A DNA stretch of 14,839 bases from Actinomycetospora sp. (lineage in GTDB: Bacteria; Actinomycetota; Actinomycetes; Mycobacteriales; Pseudonocardiaceae). The notes beneath the pieces are model-generated. The model worked only from the letters and a program-made list of their open reading frames with translations. It was not told the origin of the DNA and ran no database searches. Shown piece by piece: positions 7,598 to 13,613 of this stretch (within the stretch, counting starts at the first letter, position 1; every line of letters begins with the position of its first letter). The position numbers and the translations under genes were made by a program. Location: NCBI GenBank assembly GCA_025925615.1, contig JAICLN010000051.1, positions 1 to 14,839 on the forward strand, written 5' to 3'.

Positions 7598-7906
7598 CCA
7601 CCGCGCCCGGGCCGGCTGGGCCGCGACGAAGGCCCGCGCGTCGTCGTGGAACCCGGTCCCGGTCCGGCGCGGGTTCGCCCGGACCCACGCCCGCAGCCGC
7701 TCGTCCAGGTCGTCGGGCACCGGGGCGCCCGAGGAGTCCGACAGCTCGCCGACCATCCGCCGCAGCACCCGGACGCGCTTCGCCGCCAGGGCGTCGGCCT
7801 CGGCGCGCACGCGCCCAGCGTCGAAGCCCTCCGGCACCGGCCCGGACCCGACGAGGGCCGCCAGCAGCGCCGCCTGCCGGTCCGCGAGGTCGGTGCGCGG
7901 GCTCAT
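7565..7906 (-). CDS. Small MNIO-associated accessory protein (113 residues)
   Basis: The third gene of the TIGR04222/DUF692 operon. The 113-residue product is soluble, charged, predicted helical and has no cysteine, signal or membrane segment. The first half ([27 protein letters not shown], then a basic helix ending RRMVGEL) resembles the N-terminal pattern of partner proteins that accompany DUF692 enzymes (DUF2063, as in MbnC/BufC). It is much shorter than those proteins. I also recall a Streptomyces family (SCO6045-like) with similar wording, but cannot confirm it. The ATG at 7906-7904 overlaps the MNIO stop (ATGA), and no Shine-Dalgarno is seen, so translation should depend on the upstream gene. 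By analogy with MbnB-MbnC it may hold the substrate or stabilise the enzyme; that is inference. The C-terminus is arginine-rich and runs into the terminator hairpin. Confidence 0.75.
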   Translation of the reverse strand: MSPRTDLADRQAALLAALVGSGPVPEGFDAGRVRAEADALAAKRVRVLRRMVGELSDSSGAPVPDDLDERLRAWVRANPRRTGTGFHDDARAFVAAQPARARWHERLVRHRRR

Positions 7907-8748
7907 CGTCGGATACCGATCCGGTCGTGCGCGCGGGCCAGCAGCGCGAGCTCGCGCGCGAGGTCCTCGTCGGAGGGGAACCGGTCGTCGCGCTCGAGCA
8001 TCACGGCGGGCCGGGTCCCACAGGCGGCGGCTCGGTCGAGCAGGTCCGCGAGCAGGTCGAGCACGGGTTCGGTCAGCGGGTGGGCGTGCGTGTCGTGGTA
8101 GAGCCCGTCGGGCGAGGTGACCCCGCCGGCGGCGTGCACGTAGGCCACGCGCTCGAGCGGGAGGTCGTCGAGCACCCGGGCCGGGTCCTGCCCGAGGTTC
8201 ACCGCGCAGGCGTGCAGGTTGGCGACGTCGAGCACCAGCTCCACCCCGGTGCGCTCGCAGAGCTCGGCGAGGAACGCGCCCTCGCCCATCTCGGCGTCGG
8301 GCCAGTCCAGGAGCGCGGCGATGTTCTCCAGCGCGAGCGGCACCGGCAGCCGCGCACAGGCCTCCGAGATGTTCGCGACGAGCACGTCGAGCGCGTCCCG
8401 GGTGCGCGGGACCGGCAGCAGGTGGCCGGACTCGAGGCCACCGGCGCGCACGAAGCACACGTGGTCGCTGACCAGCGGTGCCCCGAGGGCCTCCGCGACC
8501 GCGGCGAGATGGTCGACGCGGTCGGTGCGCAGCGGCTCCGCGCCGCCGAGCGAGAGCGACACCGCATGCGGCACGACCGTGACCCCGGCCGCGCGCAGCC
8601 GGCCCAGCGAGGCGGGTGGCGCGCCCGGAGCGACGTCCTCGGCGACCACCTCGACGAACGACGCCGAGCCCGCGGCCACCAGCCCCTCGACGGTGCGGTC
8701 GATCCCGGCGCGCCAGCCGATCCCGACGCCCTCGGGCCGGCCGGTCAC
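7903..8748 (-). CDS. DUF692 multinuclear non-haem iron-dependent oxidative enzyme (MNIO)
   Basis: A 281-residue TIM-barrel enzyme of the DUF692 family. Characterised members (MbnB, TglH, BufB, ChrH) use an iron cluster and oxygen to modify cysteine, or in some cases other residues, of peptide substrates. The expected metal-site residues all appear: GIGWR start, FVEVVAED (Glu33), [10 protein letters not shown] (His61), VSDHVCF (His96), LALEN (Glu141, Asn142), LDVANLH (Asp174, Asn177), YVHAAGG (His205), DTHAHP (Asp219, His221) and MLERDD (Glu252). It therefore looks active. The start is taken as GTG 8748-8746, overlapping the stop of the TIGR04222 gene as GTGA. The open frame extends to 8829, but the added N-terminus ([15 protein letters not shown]) would only shadow the cysteine-tail codons. 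It lies between a cysteine-tailed membrane protein and a small accessory gene, so the tail is the obvious candidate substrate. Confidence 0.92.
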   Translation of the reverse strand: MTGRPEGVGIGWRAGIDRTVEGLVAAGSASFVEVVAEDVAPGAPPASLGRLRAAGVTVVPHAVSLSLGGAEPLRTDRVDHLAAVAEALGAPLVSDHVCFVRAGGLESGHLLPVPRTRDALDVLVANISEACARLPVPLALENIAALLDWPDAEMGEGAFLAELCERTGVELVLDVANLHACAVNLGQDPARVLDDLPLERVAYVHAAGGVTSPDGLYHDTHAHPLTEPVLDLLADLLDRAAACGTRPAVMLERDDRFPSDEDLARELALLARAHDRIGIRR

Positions 8749-9692
8749 CCGCCGCACCCGCCACCGCCCCCGCAGGACGAGCCGCCACCGCACGACGAGC
8801 CGCACGAGGACCCACAGGACGAGCCGCACGACGACCCGCCGTCGGAACCCCCGCCGCCGACGAAGCCCTGCGGCGCGAGGAGCGAGGCCATCGCGGGGTC
8901 GGGGAACGCGGCGAGCCCGCCCAGTGTGACGAGGGCCGCCGCACCGACCACGAACGCGCCCGGGCGCACCGATCCCCCTGGGGCGATGACGCCGGCCGGG
9001 GTCCCCGTGCGGACCGACGCGCGGGCGGCGGCGAGCGTTGCGCGCCCGGCCGGGGTGACGACACGGAAGGTCCGGGGGCGGGCGCTGTGGGCCACGATCA
9101 CCGCGATGACCAGCACGAACACCAGGAAGCTGACCGAGGCGCCGTGCCCGAGGCCGGCGGCGAGCCGGGCGAGGCCGAGGACCAGCACGAGGCCGAACGG
9201 GATCCAGGCCAGCCGGGCCCGCGCCCGCGTCCGGGCCGGGTCGCGCAGCAGGCCGCGGGCGACGAGCTGCTCGTCGAGCTCCTGCGCGTGGAGACCGGGA
9301 CCGACGTCGGCGACGAGCTGGTGGCTCGTGCGCGGGGTCGCGGCGCTGCCCAGGACGGCGACGTCGAGGTCGGAGAGGGTCGGGTCGTCCTCGGGCCGCA
9401 CCCGGCCGTCAGTGACGACGGCGCAGAGCCGACGGCCGTCGTCGACCCGCAGCCGTCCGGTCTCGACGAGGCCGGCCACGCTCGCCGCGACGGCGCGGTC
9501 GGCACCCCCGGCGAGAGCCCCGAGCTGTTCCGGGGAGAGCGTCGCGTCGGGTGGGGCGGACGGTCCCCATCTCGCCCGCACCAGGACCAGGCGTGGCAGG
9601 AAGAGGGTGACGATAGCGAGCAGGATCCAGATGAGCAGGAACAGCGGTCCGGGGATGCCCCAGGTGGGAGTCACGGCGATCGTTCCGTCCAC
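8745..9692 (-). CDS. TIGR04222-type membrane protein with Gly/Ser/Cys-rich C-terminal tail
   Basis: A 315-residue protein, first gene of the MNIO operon. The N-terminal [10 protein letters not shown] motif (residues 10-19) begins a helix (about 16-38), as in TIGR04222 proteins, which are known for low-complexity C-termini. Next come an apparently cytoplasmic domain (42-161) containing Cys90, two helices (163-181, 186-202), an Arg-rich loop, a fourth hydrophobic segment (244-263) and the tail. The tail (about 277-315) is Gly/Ser with cysteines at 289, 293, 297, 301, 307 and 313, the first four in consecutive SSCG units. Positive charges place the central domain inside, so the tail may face outside. 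The start is GTG 9692; GTG 9674, giving [10 protein letters not shown], is equally possible, and neither has a strong Shine-Dalgarno. I infer that the tail is modified by the adjacent MNIO and binds metal or redox partners. Confidence 0.88.
   Translation of the reverse strand: MDGTIAVTPTWGIPGPLFLLIWILLAIVTLFLPRLVLVRARWGPSAPPDATLSPEQLGALAGGADRAVAASVAGLVETGRLRVDDGRRLCAVVTDGRVRPEDDPTLSDLDVAVLGSAATPRTSHQLVADVGPGLHAQELDEQLVARGLLRDPARTRARARLAWIPFGLVLVLGLARLAAGLGHGASVSFLVFVLVIAVIVAHSARPRTFRVVTPAGRATLAAARASVRTGTPAGVIAPGGSVRPGAFVVGAAALVTLGGLAAFPDPAMASLLAPQGFVGGGGSDGGSSCGSSCGSSCGSSCGGGSSCGGGGGCGG
8787..8834 (-). repeat. Four tandem SSCG codon units in the cysteine tail
   Basis: Sixteen codons encode SSCG four times (residues 287-302), followed by GGSSCG and GGGCGG. 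Serine and glycine codons vary between units, so the repeat is kept at protein rather than DNA level, which argues for selection on the peptide. It lies 40-90 bases ahead of the MNIO start. Confidence 0.85.
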
Positions 9693-9824
9693 GCGGAGAC
9701 GACCGGCTGGTCGTCACGGTCCGTGAACAATGGCCGGTAGGTATACTTTAGGGCAAGCTGCAGCCAGTCCGATGGAGCAGTAAAAGGCTAGTCAGCCGCG
9801 AAACAGCTCACGGAGAGCGAGAAG
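9693..9824 (-). promoter_or_regulatory. AT-rich structured leader/promoter of the MNIO operon
   Basis: A 132-base gap, close to half A+T in its middle, in a roughly 75% GC window. Read on the minus strand, TAAAGT (9750-9745) and TATACC (9745-9740) are possible -10 boxes. Downstream lie a 13-base palindrome TCACGGTCCGTGA (9714-9726), a candidate operator, and a 7-bp hairpin with arms 9698-9704 and 9709-9715, ending five bases before the GTG start. On the plus strand, TATACT (9742-9747) is also a good -10 box. It is followed by stem-loops at 9758-9780, 9786-9797 and about 9806-9818, so a small RNA running toward 9824 cannot be excluded. Confidence 0.45.
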
Positions 9825-10085
9825 CTAGGCGCCGGCGGACGGGTCCTCGTCGGTGCGTCCGCGCTTGACCTGCTCGTCCAGGCTGCGGAGGAACTCCGGG
9901 TCGTCGTCCGGGGCGATCTGACGGGGACGACGGGCGCGACCGATGCCGGGAGCGCGCGTGGGGCCCGTCGGGGCCTCGTCCTCCGCGGTTCCCGAGCCCG
10001 TGGCGAGCGTCTGAGCGGTGACGGCCTTCCAGAGCAGGACTCCGACGGCCACCAGCACCATCACCGCGACGACGAACAGCACCAC
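9825..10085 (-). CDS. Small single-pass membrane protein downstream of bldC
   Basis: An 86-residue protein with one N-terminal membrane helix (about residues 2-20, VLFVVAVMVLVAVGVLLW). A hydrophilic, basic then acidic cytoplasmic tail follows, containing APDDDPEFLRSLDEQVKR (58-75). The first of two adjacent GTG codons (10085-10083) is preferred because GGAGGAGG lies eight bases upstream. The frame stays open to 10493, but the extra part is Arg/Pro-rich shadow of bldC and intergenic DNA and is not credible as protein. The DDDPEFLR-type tail is common in short actinobacterial membrane proteins of unknown function. It lies in the same direction as bldC, 198 bases downstream and separated by hairpins, so it may have its own promoter. 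No function is assigned. Confidence 0.75.
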   Translation of the reverse strand: MVLFVVAVMVLVAVGVLLWKAVTAQTLATGSGTAEDEAPTGPTRAPGIGRARRPRQIAPDDDPEFLRSLDEQVKRGRTDEDPSAGA

Positions 10086-10143
10086 GTCTCGCACCTCCTC
10101 CGGACGCCCAGCGGGGTCCGATCGCTCACGCGACCCCACGCTA

Positions 10144-10179
10144 CCCGGCGATCGACGTGTCCGGGGAACGATCGCCGGG
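10144..10179. repeat. 11-bp perfect inverted repeat upstream of the 86-residue protein gene
   Basis: CCCGGCGATCG (10144-10154) and CGATCGCCGGG (10169-10179) are exact complements around a 14-base loop. A further GGGGTC/GACCCC pair (10113-10118 with 10132-10137) lies between it and the gene start. The position, 60-95 bases before the minus-strand start, allows an operator, a leader hairpin or a second terminator behind bldC. Confidence 0.5.
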
Positions 10180-10229
10180 GGTCCGCCGGGTGGACGGTCC
10201 GCGACGGTGAGCGGGGTCACGGGCGCACG

Positions 10230-10264
10230 AGGACCCGGCCGCGACGATGCCGCGACCGGGTCCT
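10230..10264 (-). terminator. Terminator hairpin downstream of bldC
   Basis: AGGACCCGG (10230-10238) pairs perfectly with CCGGGTCCT (10256-10264). A further CGCG/CGCG stem (10240-10243 with 10251-10254) tops it around a seven-base loop. It begins about 18 bases after the bldC stop on the minus strand, the normal place for a factor-independent stop. There is no U-tract. Confidence 0.7.
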
Positions 10265-10282
10265 CGGGGGTCGTGCTCGGGC

Positions 10283-10486
10283 TCAGCCGTGCGCCTCGCT
10301 GGTGAGTCCGTCGAGGAGGGTGCGGACCTCGGACTCCCGGAAGCGGCGGTGGCCGCCCGGCGTGCGGATCGAGCCGATGCGGCCGGCCGCGGCCCAGCGC
10401 GTCACGGTCTTCGGGTCGACACGGAACATGGCGGCGACCTCGCCGGGGGTCATGAGACGCTCGGTCGCCTCGGGTGCGACGGTCAT
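10283..10486 (-). CDS. bldC: Developmental regulator BldC (MerR-like helix-turn-helix)
   Basis: A 67-residue DNA-binding protein, nearly the length and sequence of Streptomyces BldC (68 residues). The diagnostic run LMTPGEVAAMFRVDPKTV, then TRWAAAGRIGSIRTPGGHRRFRE, forms the winged helix-turn-helix, and the GGHRRFRE segment is the wing. BldC binds direct repeats cooperatively and, in Streptomyces, holds back premature development. It is kept even in actinobacteria without aerial growth, so its role here may differ. The start at ATG 10486 has a strong AGGAGGT about seven bases upstream. The upstream 215-base gap holds its promoter, and a hairpin follows directly. This is among the surest calls in the window. 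Confidence 0.97.
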   Translation of the reverse strand: MTVAPEATERLMTPGEVAAMFRVDPKTVTRWAAAGRIGSIRTPGGHRRFRESEVRTLLDGLTSEAHG

Positions 10487-10610
10487 GCGGCACCTCCTGG
10501 GGCCTCGCGGCCCGACTTCCCAGGGTTCTGTCGCCCGAGGCCGGGGTGGTCCTCGGGGCGGAGCAGACGAACTGGAGCGAATCGTGACACCGGACCCCTC
10601 ACGTACTCGA

Positions 10611-10616
10611 ACGCTA
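10611..10616 (-). promoter_or_regulatory. Candidate -10 box of bldC in a 215-base intergenic region
   Basis: On the minus strand TAGCGT fits TANNNT and would leave a leader of about 120 bases before bldC. Around 10621-10650 the sequence is unusually AT-rich (GGTAAAAGGTTCATAAAGG), as expected of a divergent promoter region serving bldC and the gene at 10702. A poor -35 (TTTATG, minus strand) is 18 bases upstream. I see no gene in 10487-10701. Confidence 0.35.
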
Positions 10617-10688
10617 GTGCGGAGGTAAAAGGTTCATAAAGGCAGGAAACGGACGATCGGGTCCGTGCCCCGTCTCGGGCCCGGCGCC

Positions 10689-10694
10689 TACGCT
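10689..10694 (+). promoter_or_regulatory. -10 box TACGCT for a leaderless transcript
   Basis: TACGCT ends seven bases before the GTG at 10702, so transcription should begin at or next to the start codon. The gene has no Shine-Dalgarno, which fits. The same hexamer lies eight bases before menD. Confidence 0.5.
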
Positions 10695-10701
10695 GGGCGT
10701 C

Positions 10702-11031
10702 GTGGAACCCGCTGGAACCCCGTCGGCCGAGTCACCCGAGGCCGGGACCCCGACGACCACCGCGGCGGCCGGCAGCACCGGCGGCCTGGCCCTCGCGATC
10801 GCCCTCTACGTCGCCGCACGCGTGGTGCTGGTCGCGATCATCACCGGCGTCCTGGTGCTCGTCGGCCTGCCGCTGCTGCTCGCGCTGATCGTCGCGCTGA
10901 TCGTGGCCCTGCCGCTGTCGCTGCTGCTCTTCCGGCCACTGCGCGCCCGGCTCAACCGCGAGATCGAGGTGGCCACCGCCTCCCGCCGCACCCAGCGCGA
11001 ACGCCTGCGCGCGGAGCTCCGCGGGGACTAG
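10702..11031 (+). CDS. DUF4229-type small membrane protein
   Basis: A 109-residue protein with a disordered Ser/Thr/Pro-rich N-terminus (1-27), two closely spaced hydrophobic helices (about 28-53 and 54-77) and a basic, helical cytoplasmic tail (FRPLRARLNREIEVATASRR). This layout and the FRPLRARLN-type tail match DUF4229 proteins, which are common next to menaquinone genes in actinobacteria and have no known function. GTG 10702 lacks a Shine-Dalgarno and follows a -10 box directly, so leaderless translation is likely. It converges on menA, and the two are separated by a perfect palindrome. A link to quinone synthesis rests on position only. Confidence 0.8.
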   Translation: MEPAGTPSAESPEAGTPTTTAAAGSTGGLALAIALYVAARVVLVAIITGVLVLVGLPLLLALIVALIVALPLSLLLFRPLRARLNREIEVATASRRTQRERLRAELRGD

Positions 11032-11045
11032 GTGCCCTCCGGGCA

Positions 11046-11087
11046 TGTGAGCACTTTCCGGGGCTATAGCCCCGGAAAGTGCTCACA
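11046..11087. terminator. Perfect 42-bp palindrome, bidirectional terminator
   Basis: Twenty-one-base arms, TGTGAGCACTTTCCGGGGCTA (split here as 11046-11066) and its exact complement (11067-11087), meet without a spacer. It lies 15 bases after the stop of the DUF4229-type gene and contains the menA stop codon (11083-11085), so it can end both convergent transcripts. The centre CTATAG would form a small loop in RNA. As DNA it could extrude as a cruciform or bind a dimeric protein. Confidence 0.8.
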
Positions 11088-11961
11088 AGCCAACGGCACC
11101 TAGCCCGATCGCCGTCCCGACGGCCCACACGAGCAGGGCCAGCCCCGTGTCGCGGAGCACGGGGATGAGGGCCGGCCCGCGCGCCCCACCGAGCACCCGG
11201 CGCAGGGCCGGGACGAGCACGACCAGCGCGACCAGCCCCAGCAGTGCCCACGGCGCCCGCAGGCTCAGCACCAGGCTCATGCCGAGCGGGATGACGACGA
11301 GGGCCGCGTACAGCACCCGGGTGTCCCGCTCGCCGAGCACCACCGCCAGCGTCCGCTTGCCCGCGATCGTGTCGGAGGGGACGTCGCGCAGGTTGTTGGC
11401 CACGAGCACCGCGCAGGAGAGCAGGCCCACCCCGACCGACGCGCCGATGCCGAGCCCGCTCGCCCGGCCGGACTGGGTGTACTCGGTGCCCAGGACCGCG
11501 ACCGGCCCGAAGAACAGGAACACCGCGATCTCGCCGAGGCCACGGTAGCCGTAGGGGCTCGAGCCGCCGGTGTAGAACCACGCGCCGGCCAGGCACACCC
11601 CGCCGACGACCAGCAGCCACCACGCGCCGCTGACCGCGAGCAGCGCGATGCCGGCGAGCGCCCCGATCCCCAGCGACACGAACGCCGCGGTGCGCACCGC
11701 CGCCGGCGTCGCGGTCCGGGAGCCGACCAGGCGCATCGGCCCGACCCGCTCGTCGTCGGTGCCGCGGATGCCGTCGGAGTAGTCGTTCGCGAAGTTGACG
11801 CCGATGATCATGCCGATCGCGACGACGAGGGCGAGGACCGCGGCCACCGGCCGGAAGAGGTCCGCGGAGGCCGCCGCCCCGGAGCCGGCGACCACCGGGG
11901 CGATCGCGTTGGGGAGCGTGCGGGGCCGCGCCCCTTCGACCCATTCCGCCACGGTGGCCAT
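11083..11961 (-). CDS. menA: 1,4-dihydroxy-2-naphthoate polyprenyltransferase MenA
   Basis: A 292-residue integral membrane prenyltransferase of the UbiA family that attaches the polyprenyl chain to 1,4-dihydroxy-2-naphthoate, giving demethylmenaquinone. Both Asp-rich motifs are present: [15 protein letters not shown] (residues 56-70, Asn56, Asp60, Asp63) and [18 protein letters not shown] (189-206). [12 protein letters not shown] near the N-terminus is typical of MenA rather than other UbiA members, and eight to nine hydrophobic helices follow. ATG 11961 begins with [16 protein letters not shown] and has no Shine-Dalgarno. A TAGTGT box six bases upstream suggests a leaderless transcript, though the upstream gene ends only 27 bases away and readthrough is possible. 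The stop lies inside the 42-bp palindrome. menD, from the same pathway, begins 1.9 kb away in the opposite direction. Confidence 0.95.
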   Translation of the reverse strand: MATVAEWVEGARPRTLPNAIAPVVAGSGAAASADLFRPVAAVLALVVAIGMIIGVNFANDYSDGIRGTDDERVGPMRLVGSRTATPAAVRTAAFVSLGIGALAGIALLAVSGAWWLLVVGGVCLAGAWFYTGGSSPYGYRGLGEIAVFLFFGPVAVLGTEYTQSGRASGLGIGASVGVGLLSCAVLVANNLRDVPSDTIAGKRTLAVVLGERDTRVLYAALVVIPLGMSLVLSLRAPWALLGLVALVVLVPALRRVLGGARGPALIPVLRDTGLALLVWAVGTAIGLGAVGL

Positions 11962-11967
11962 GACGGA

Positions 11968-11973
11968 ACACTA
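11968..11973 (-). promoter_or_regulatory. -10 box TAGTGT for leaderless menA
   Basis: On the minus strand TAGTGT fits TANNNT and ends six bases before the menA ATG. It overlaps the short gap after the upstream gene, and no Shine-Dalgarno is present. Start-codon-proximal initiation is therefore plausible. Confidence 0.45.
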
Positions 11974-11988
11974 TCCAGCGGGCGCCGG

Positions 11989-13275
11989 TCAGCAGGCCGG
12001 CGGCGGCGTGCTGGTCGCCACCCAGGCGGCGGGGACGTACCGGTCGGTGCCGATGCGCAGCCAGTCGGTGCTGGTGCCGTGGCTGCCGGTCACCGGGTCG
12101 CCCGCGACGTGGCACTGCACGTCGACCTGGGCCTGGTTGCCGACCAGTCCCTGGTCGGTGCCGCCGTTGGCGGGGGTCGAGCGCACGGTCACCGGGGCCT
12201 GCGGGCTGTTCGCGGTGCCCAGGTGCACGTCGGCGGGGGCCTCGCCGGCCCGTCCGGTCCACAGGTAGTCGACGGTGACGAAGGAGTTGTCGTCGAGGCC
12301 CAGCGCGTGGAAGGTGCCGTCCGCCACGTCGATCCCGGCCGGGTTCTTCACCGAGCGGCCGAAGCCGTCCTGGCCGTCGTGGTAGTGGTCCTGGTAGGCG
12401 ACCTGGGCCTCCGGGGTGCCCTGCGGGACGTCCGCCCAGTTCCGGCGCGGCGGCGCGGCGTTCCAGTAGTCGTCGTCGGTGTTCCACGGCCCGACGTCCC
12501 AGACCGGCACGGTGGCGCAGCGCCCGACCTGGGTGCACAGCCGCACGCTGTAGTCACCCTTGCCGTCGGCGTCGAGGGCCTGGCTCGAGGGCAGCGCGAC
12601 GAACTGGTCGTTCTCGGTGATGACGTGCCCGTTGGCGGTGGTGCCGCCGACGAGCCCCTCCCGCGTCGCGAACACCCGGTAGGAGGCCCGCGGGGTGAGC
12701 GTGCGCTGCGCGCCCACCTCCCGGTCGGCGCGCACGGACACCGACCGCACCGTCGGGCCCGCCGCCGTCGCCGGGGCGACGAGGGACAGGCGCAGGGCCA
12801 CCGTCCGGCTCGGGGCGGGCAGGACGGCGGGCGCGCCGGGTGTGGCGGGGACCCATTCCGTCCAACGCCCGGCGGCGTCGCGCCCGCGCACCGAGGCGAC
12901 CGCCGACGTGCCGGGGGGCAGGTCGGCGGTCACCGGCGCCGCGAAGCGGTCCACGGCGCGGGCGAAGGTGTGGGTGCCGAGGTCGAGGTAGCCCTGGCGG
13001 GTCGCGCCGCGCAGGCTGCCGGCCCGCTGCGCCGGCTCGCCGTCCCGGGGCGACACCAGGCGCGCGGCGCCGGAGGCGACCTGGACGCGGACCGCGGTGC
13101 CCGCGAGGTCCGGGTCCCAGCGCTGCGCGTCGGTCCCCGGGCCCGTCGACCCGGGGTTCGGGGAGGGCGCGCCGAGGGCGGCGACGCCGGTGGCGAGGAG
13201 CAGGACCGAGGCCACCGCGACCACCGACAGGACGATCGAGGTGGACGCGGGTCGGCGCCGACGCGGGGTGCGCAT
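11989..13275 (-). CDS. Secreted or anchored protein with RlpA-like barrel and SH3-like domain
   Basis: A 428-residue exported protein. Residues 1-35 are a basic then hydrophobic signal or anchor (RTPRRRRPASTS, then a helix about 13-35), with no lipobox. Residues 60-185 look like a beta-rich domain (VRGRDAAGRWTEW) seen in secreted actinobacterial hydrolases. Residues about 200-342 match the double-psi beta-barrel pattern of RlpA: TTANGHVITENDQFVALPS, VPVWDVGPWN (Asp260) and NPAGIDVADGTFHALG (Asp316), with Cys247 and Cys253. Residues about 381-420 (CHVAGDPVTG, WLRIGTDRYVPAAWV) resemble an SH3-like cell-wall-binding domain. This suggests action on, or binding to, peptidoglycan outside the cell, but catalysis is unproven because typical RlpA residues differ around the site. 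ATG 13275 is preferred over the upstream start at 13344 because it begins just before the signal; no strong Shine-Dalgarno is seen. Confidence 0.75.
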   Translation of the reverse strand: MRTPRRRRPASTSIVLSVVAVASVLLLATGVAALGAPSPNPGSTGPGTDAQRWDPDLAGTAVRVQVASGAARLVSPRDGEPAQRAGSLRGATRQGYLDLGTHTFARAVDRFAAPVTADLPPGTSAVASVRGRDAAGRWTEWVPATPGAPAVLPAPSRTVALRLSLVAPATAAGPTVRSVSVRADREVGAQRTLTPRASYRVFATREGLVGGTTANGHVITENDQFVALPSSQALDADGKGDYSVRLCTQVGRCATVPVWDVGPWNTDDDYWNAAPPRRNWADVPQGTPEAQVAYQDHYHDGQDGFGRSVKNPAGIDVADGTFHALGLDDNSFVTVDYLWTGRAGEAPADVHLGTANSPQAPVTVRSTPANGGTDQGLVGNQAQVDVQCHVAGDPVTGSHGTSTDWLRIGTDRYVPAAWVATSTPPPAC

Positions 13276-13548
13276 GGTCCGAGCAACCCCGTCACGCGGT
13301 GCGCGATGCGTCCCCACGCGCCTCACCAACCACACGGGCGTCACTCGACCCGGTGAAACGACGCTCGATCGGCGCGCCTGTCGGGCGCGGGACGGTCGCC
13401 GTGGGTGGCCGCGCCCGGTGTGTCCGACTCCCGGCGTCGATGATCACGAGCACGCTGGGGCGCCTCCAGGGCCGCGTGGGCGTGCCCCATGTGCCCGTCG
13501 GCGTCGCGGCGACCGACGAGCCCCTGATCCACGCGGTTGGACCCGGCC

Positions 13549-13613
13549 ATGATCACCGGAATGACGAGCTCCTGAGGCCTCAGCGGCCACGGGCTCGTCA
13601 GCTTGGTGATCAT
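13549..13613. repeat. Nested long inverted repeat with TGATCA ends
   Basis: ATGATCACC (13549-13557) pairs with GGTGATCAT (13605-13613). After a 4-base mismatched bulge on each side, TGACGAGC (13562-13569) pairs with GCTCGTCA (13593-13600). The interior contains the 12-bp palindrome CTGAGGCCTCAG. With no gene ending nearby on either strand, an ordinary terminator role is not obvious. Confidence 0.65.

Noticed and set aside
8749..8829. N-terminal extension of the MNIO to position 8829
   Set aside because: The added residues merely re-read the cysteine-tail codons in another frame. The GTG at 8748 gives the normal family start and length and a GTGA overlap.
6646..9726. 1026-codon plus-strand open frame
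   Set aside because: It runs out of frame through the ATPase gene and then antisense to the whole MNIO operon, and its composition (Arg, Ala, Pro, Gly) is that of a shadow frame.
9749..9767. DtxR/IdeR-type iron box (TTAGGGCAAGCTG...) near the MNIO operon promoter
   Set aside because: Only about 10 of 19 positions fit the consensus as I know it, and the right half is not palindromic.
9730..9783. 17-codon plus-strand frame with a TTA codon (MAGRYTLGQAAASPMEQ)
   Set aside because: It recalls the start of a helix-turn-helix protein, but it is too short, lacks a Shine-Dalgarno and does not continue in any frame.
10086..10493. Extended start of the 86-residue membrane protein to 10493
   Set aside because: The extension is a shadow of bldC plus hairpin DNA. 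A strong Shine-Dalgarno precedes the GTG at 10085.
13341..13613. 90-codon minus-strand frame in the menD upstream region
   Set aside because: It begins inside the inverted-repeat arm, has no ribosome site or known domain, and looks like chance coding of repeat sequence.
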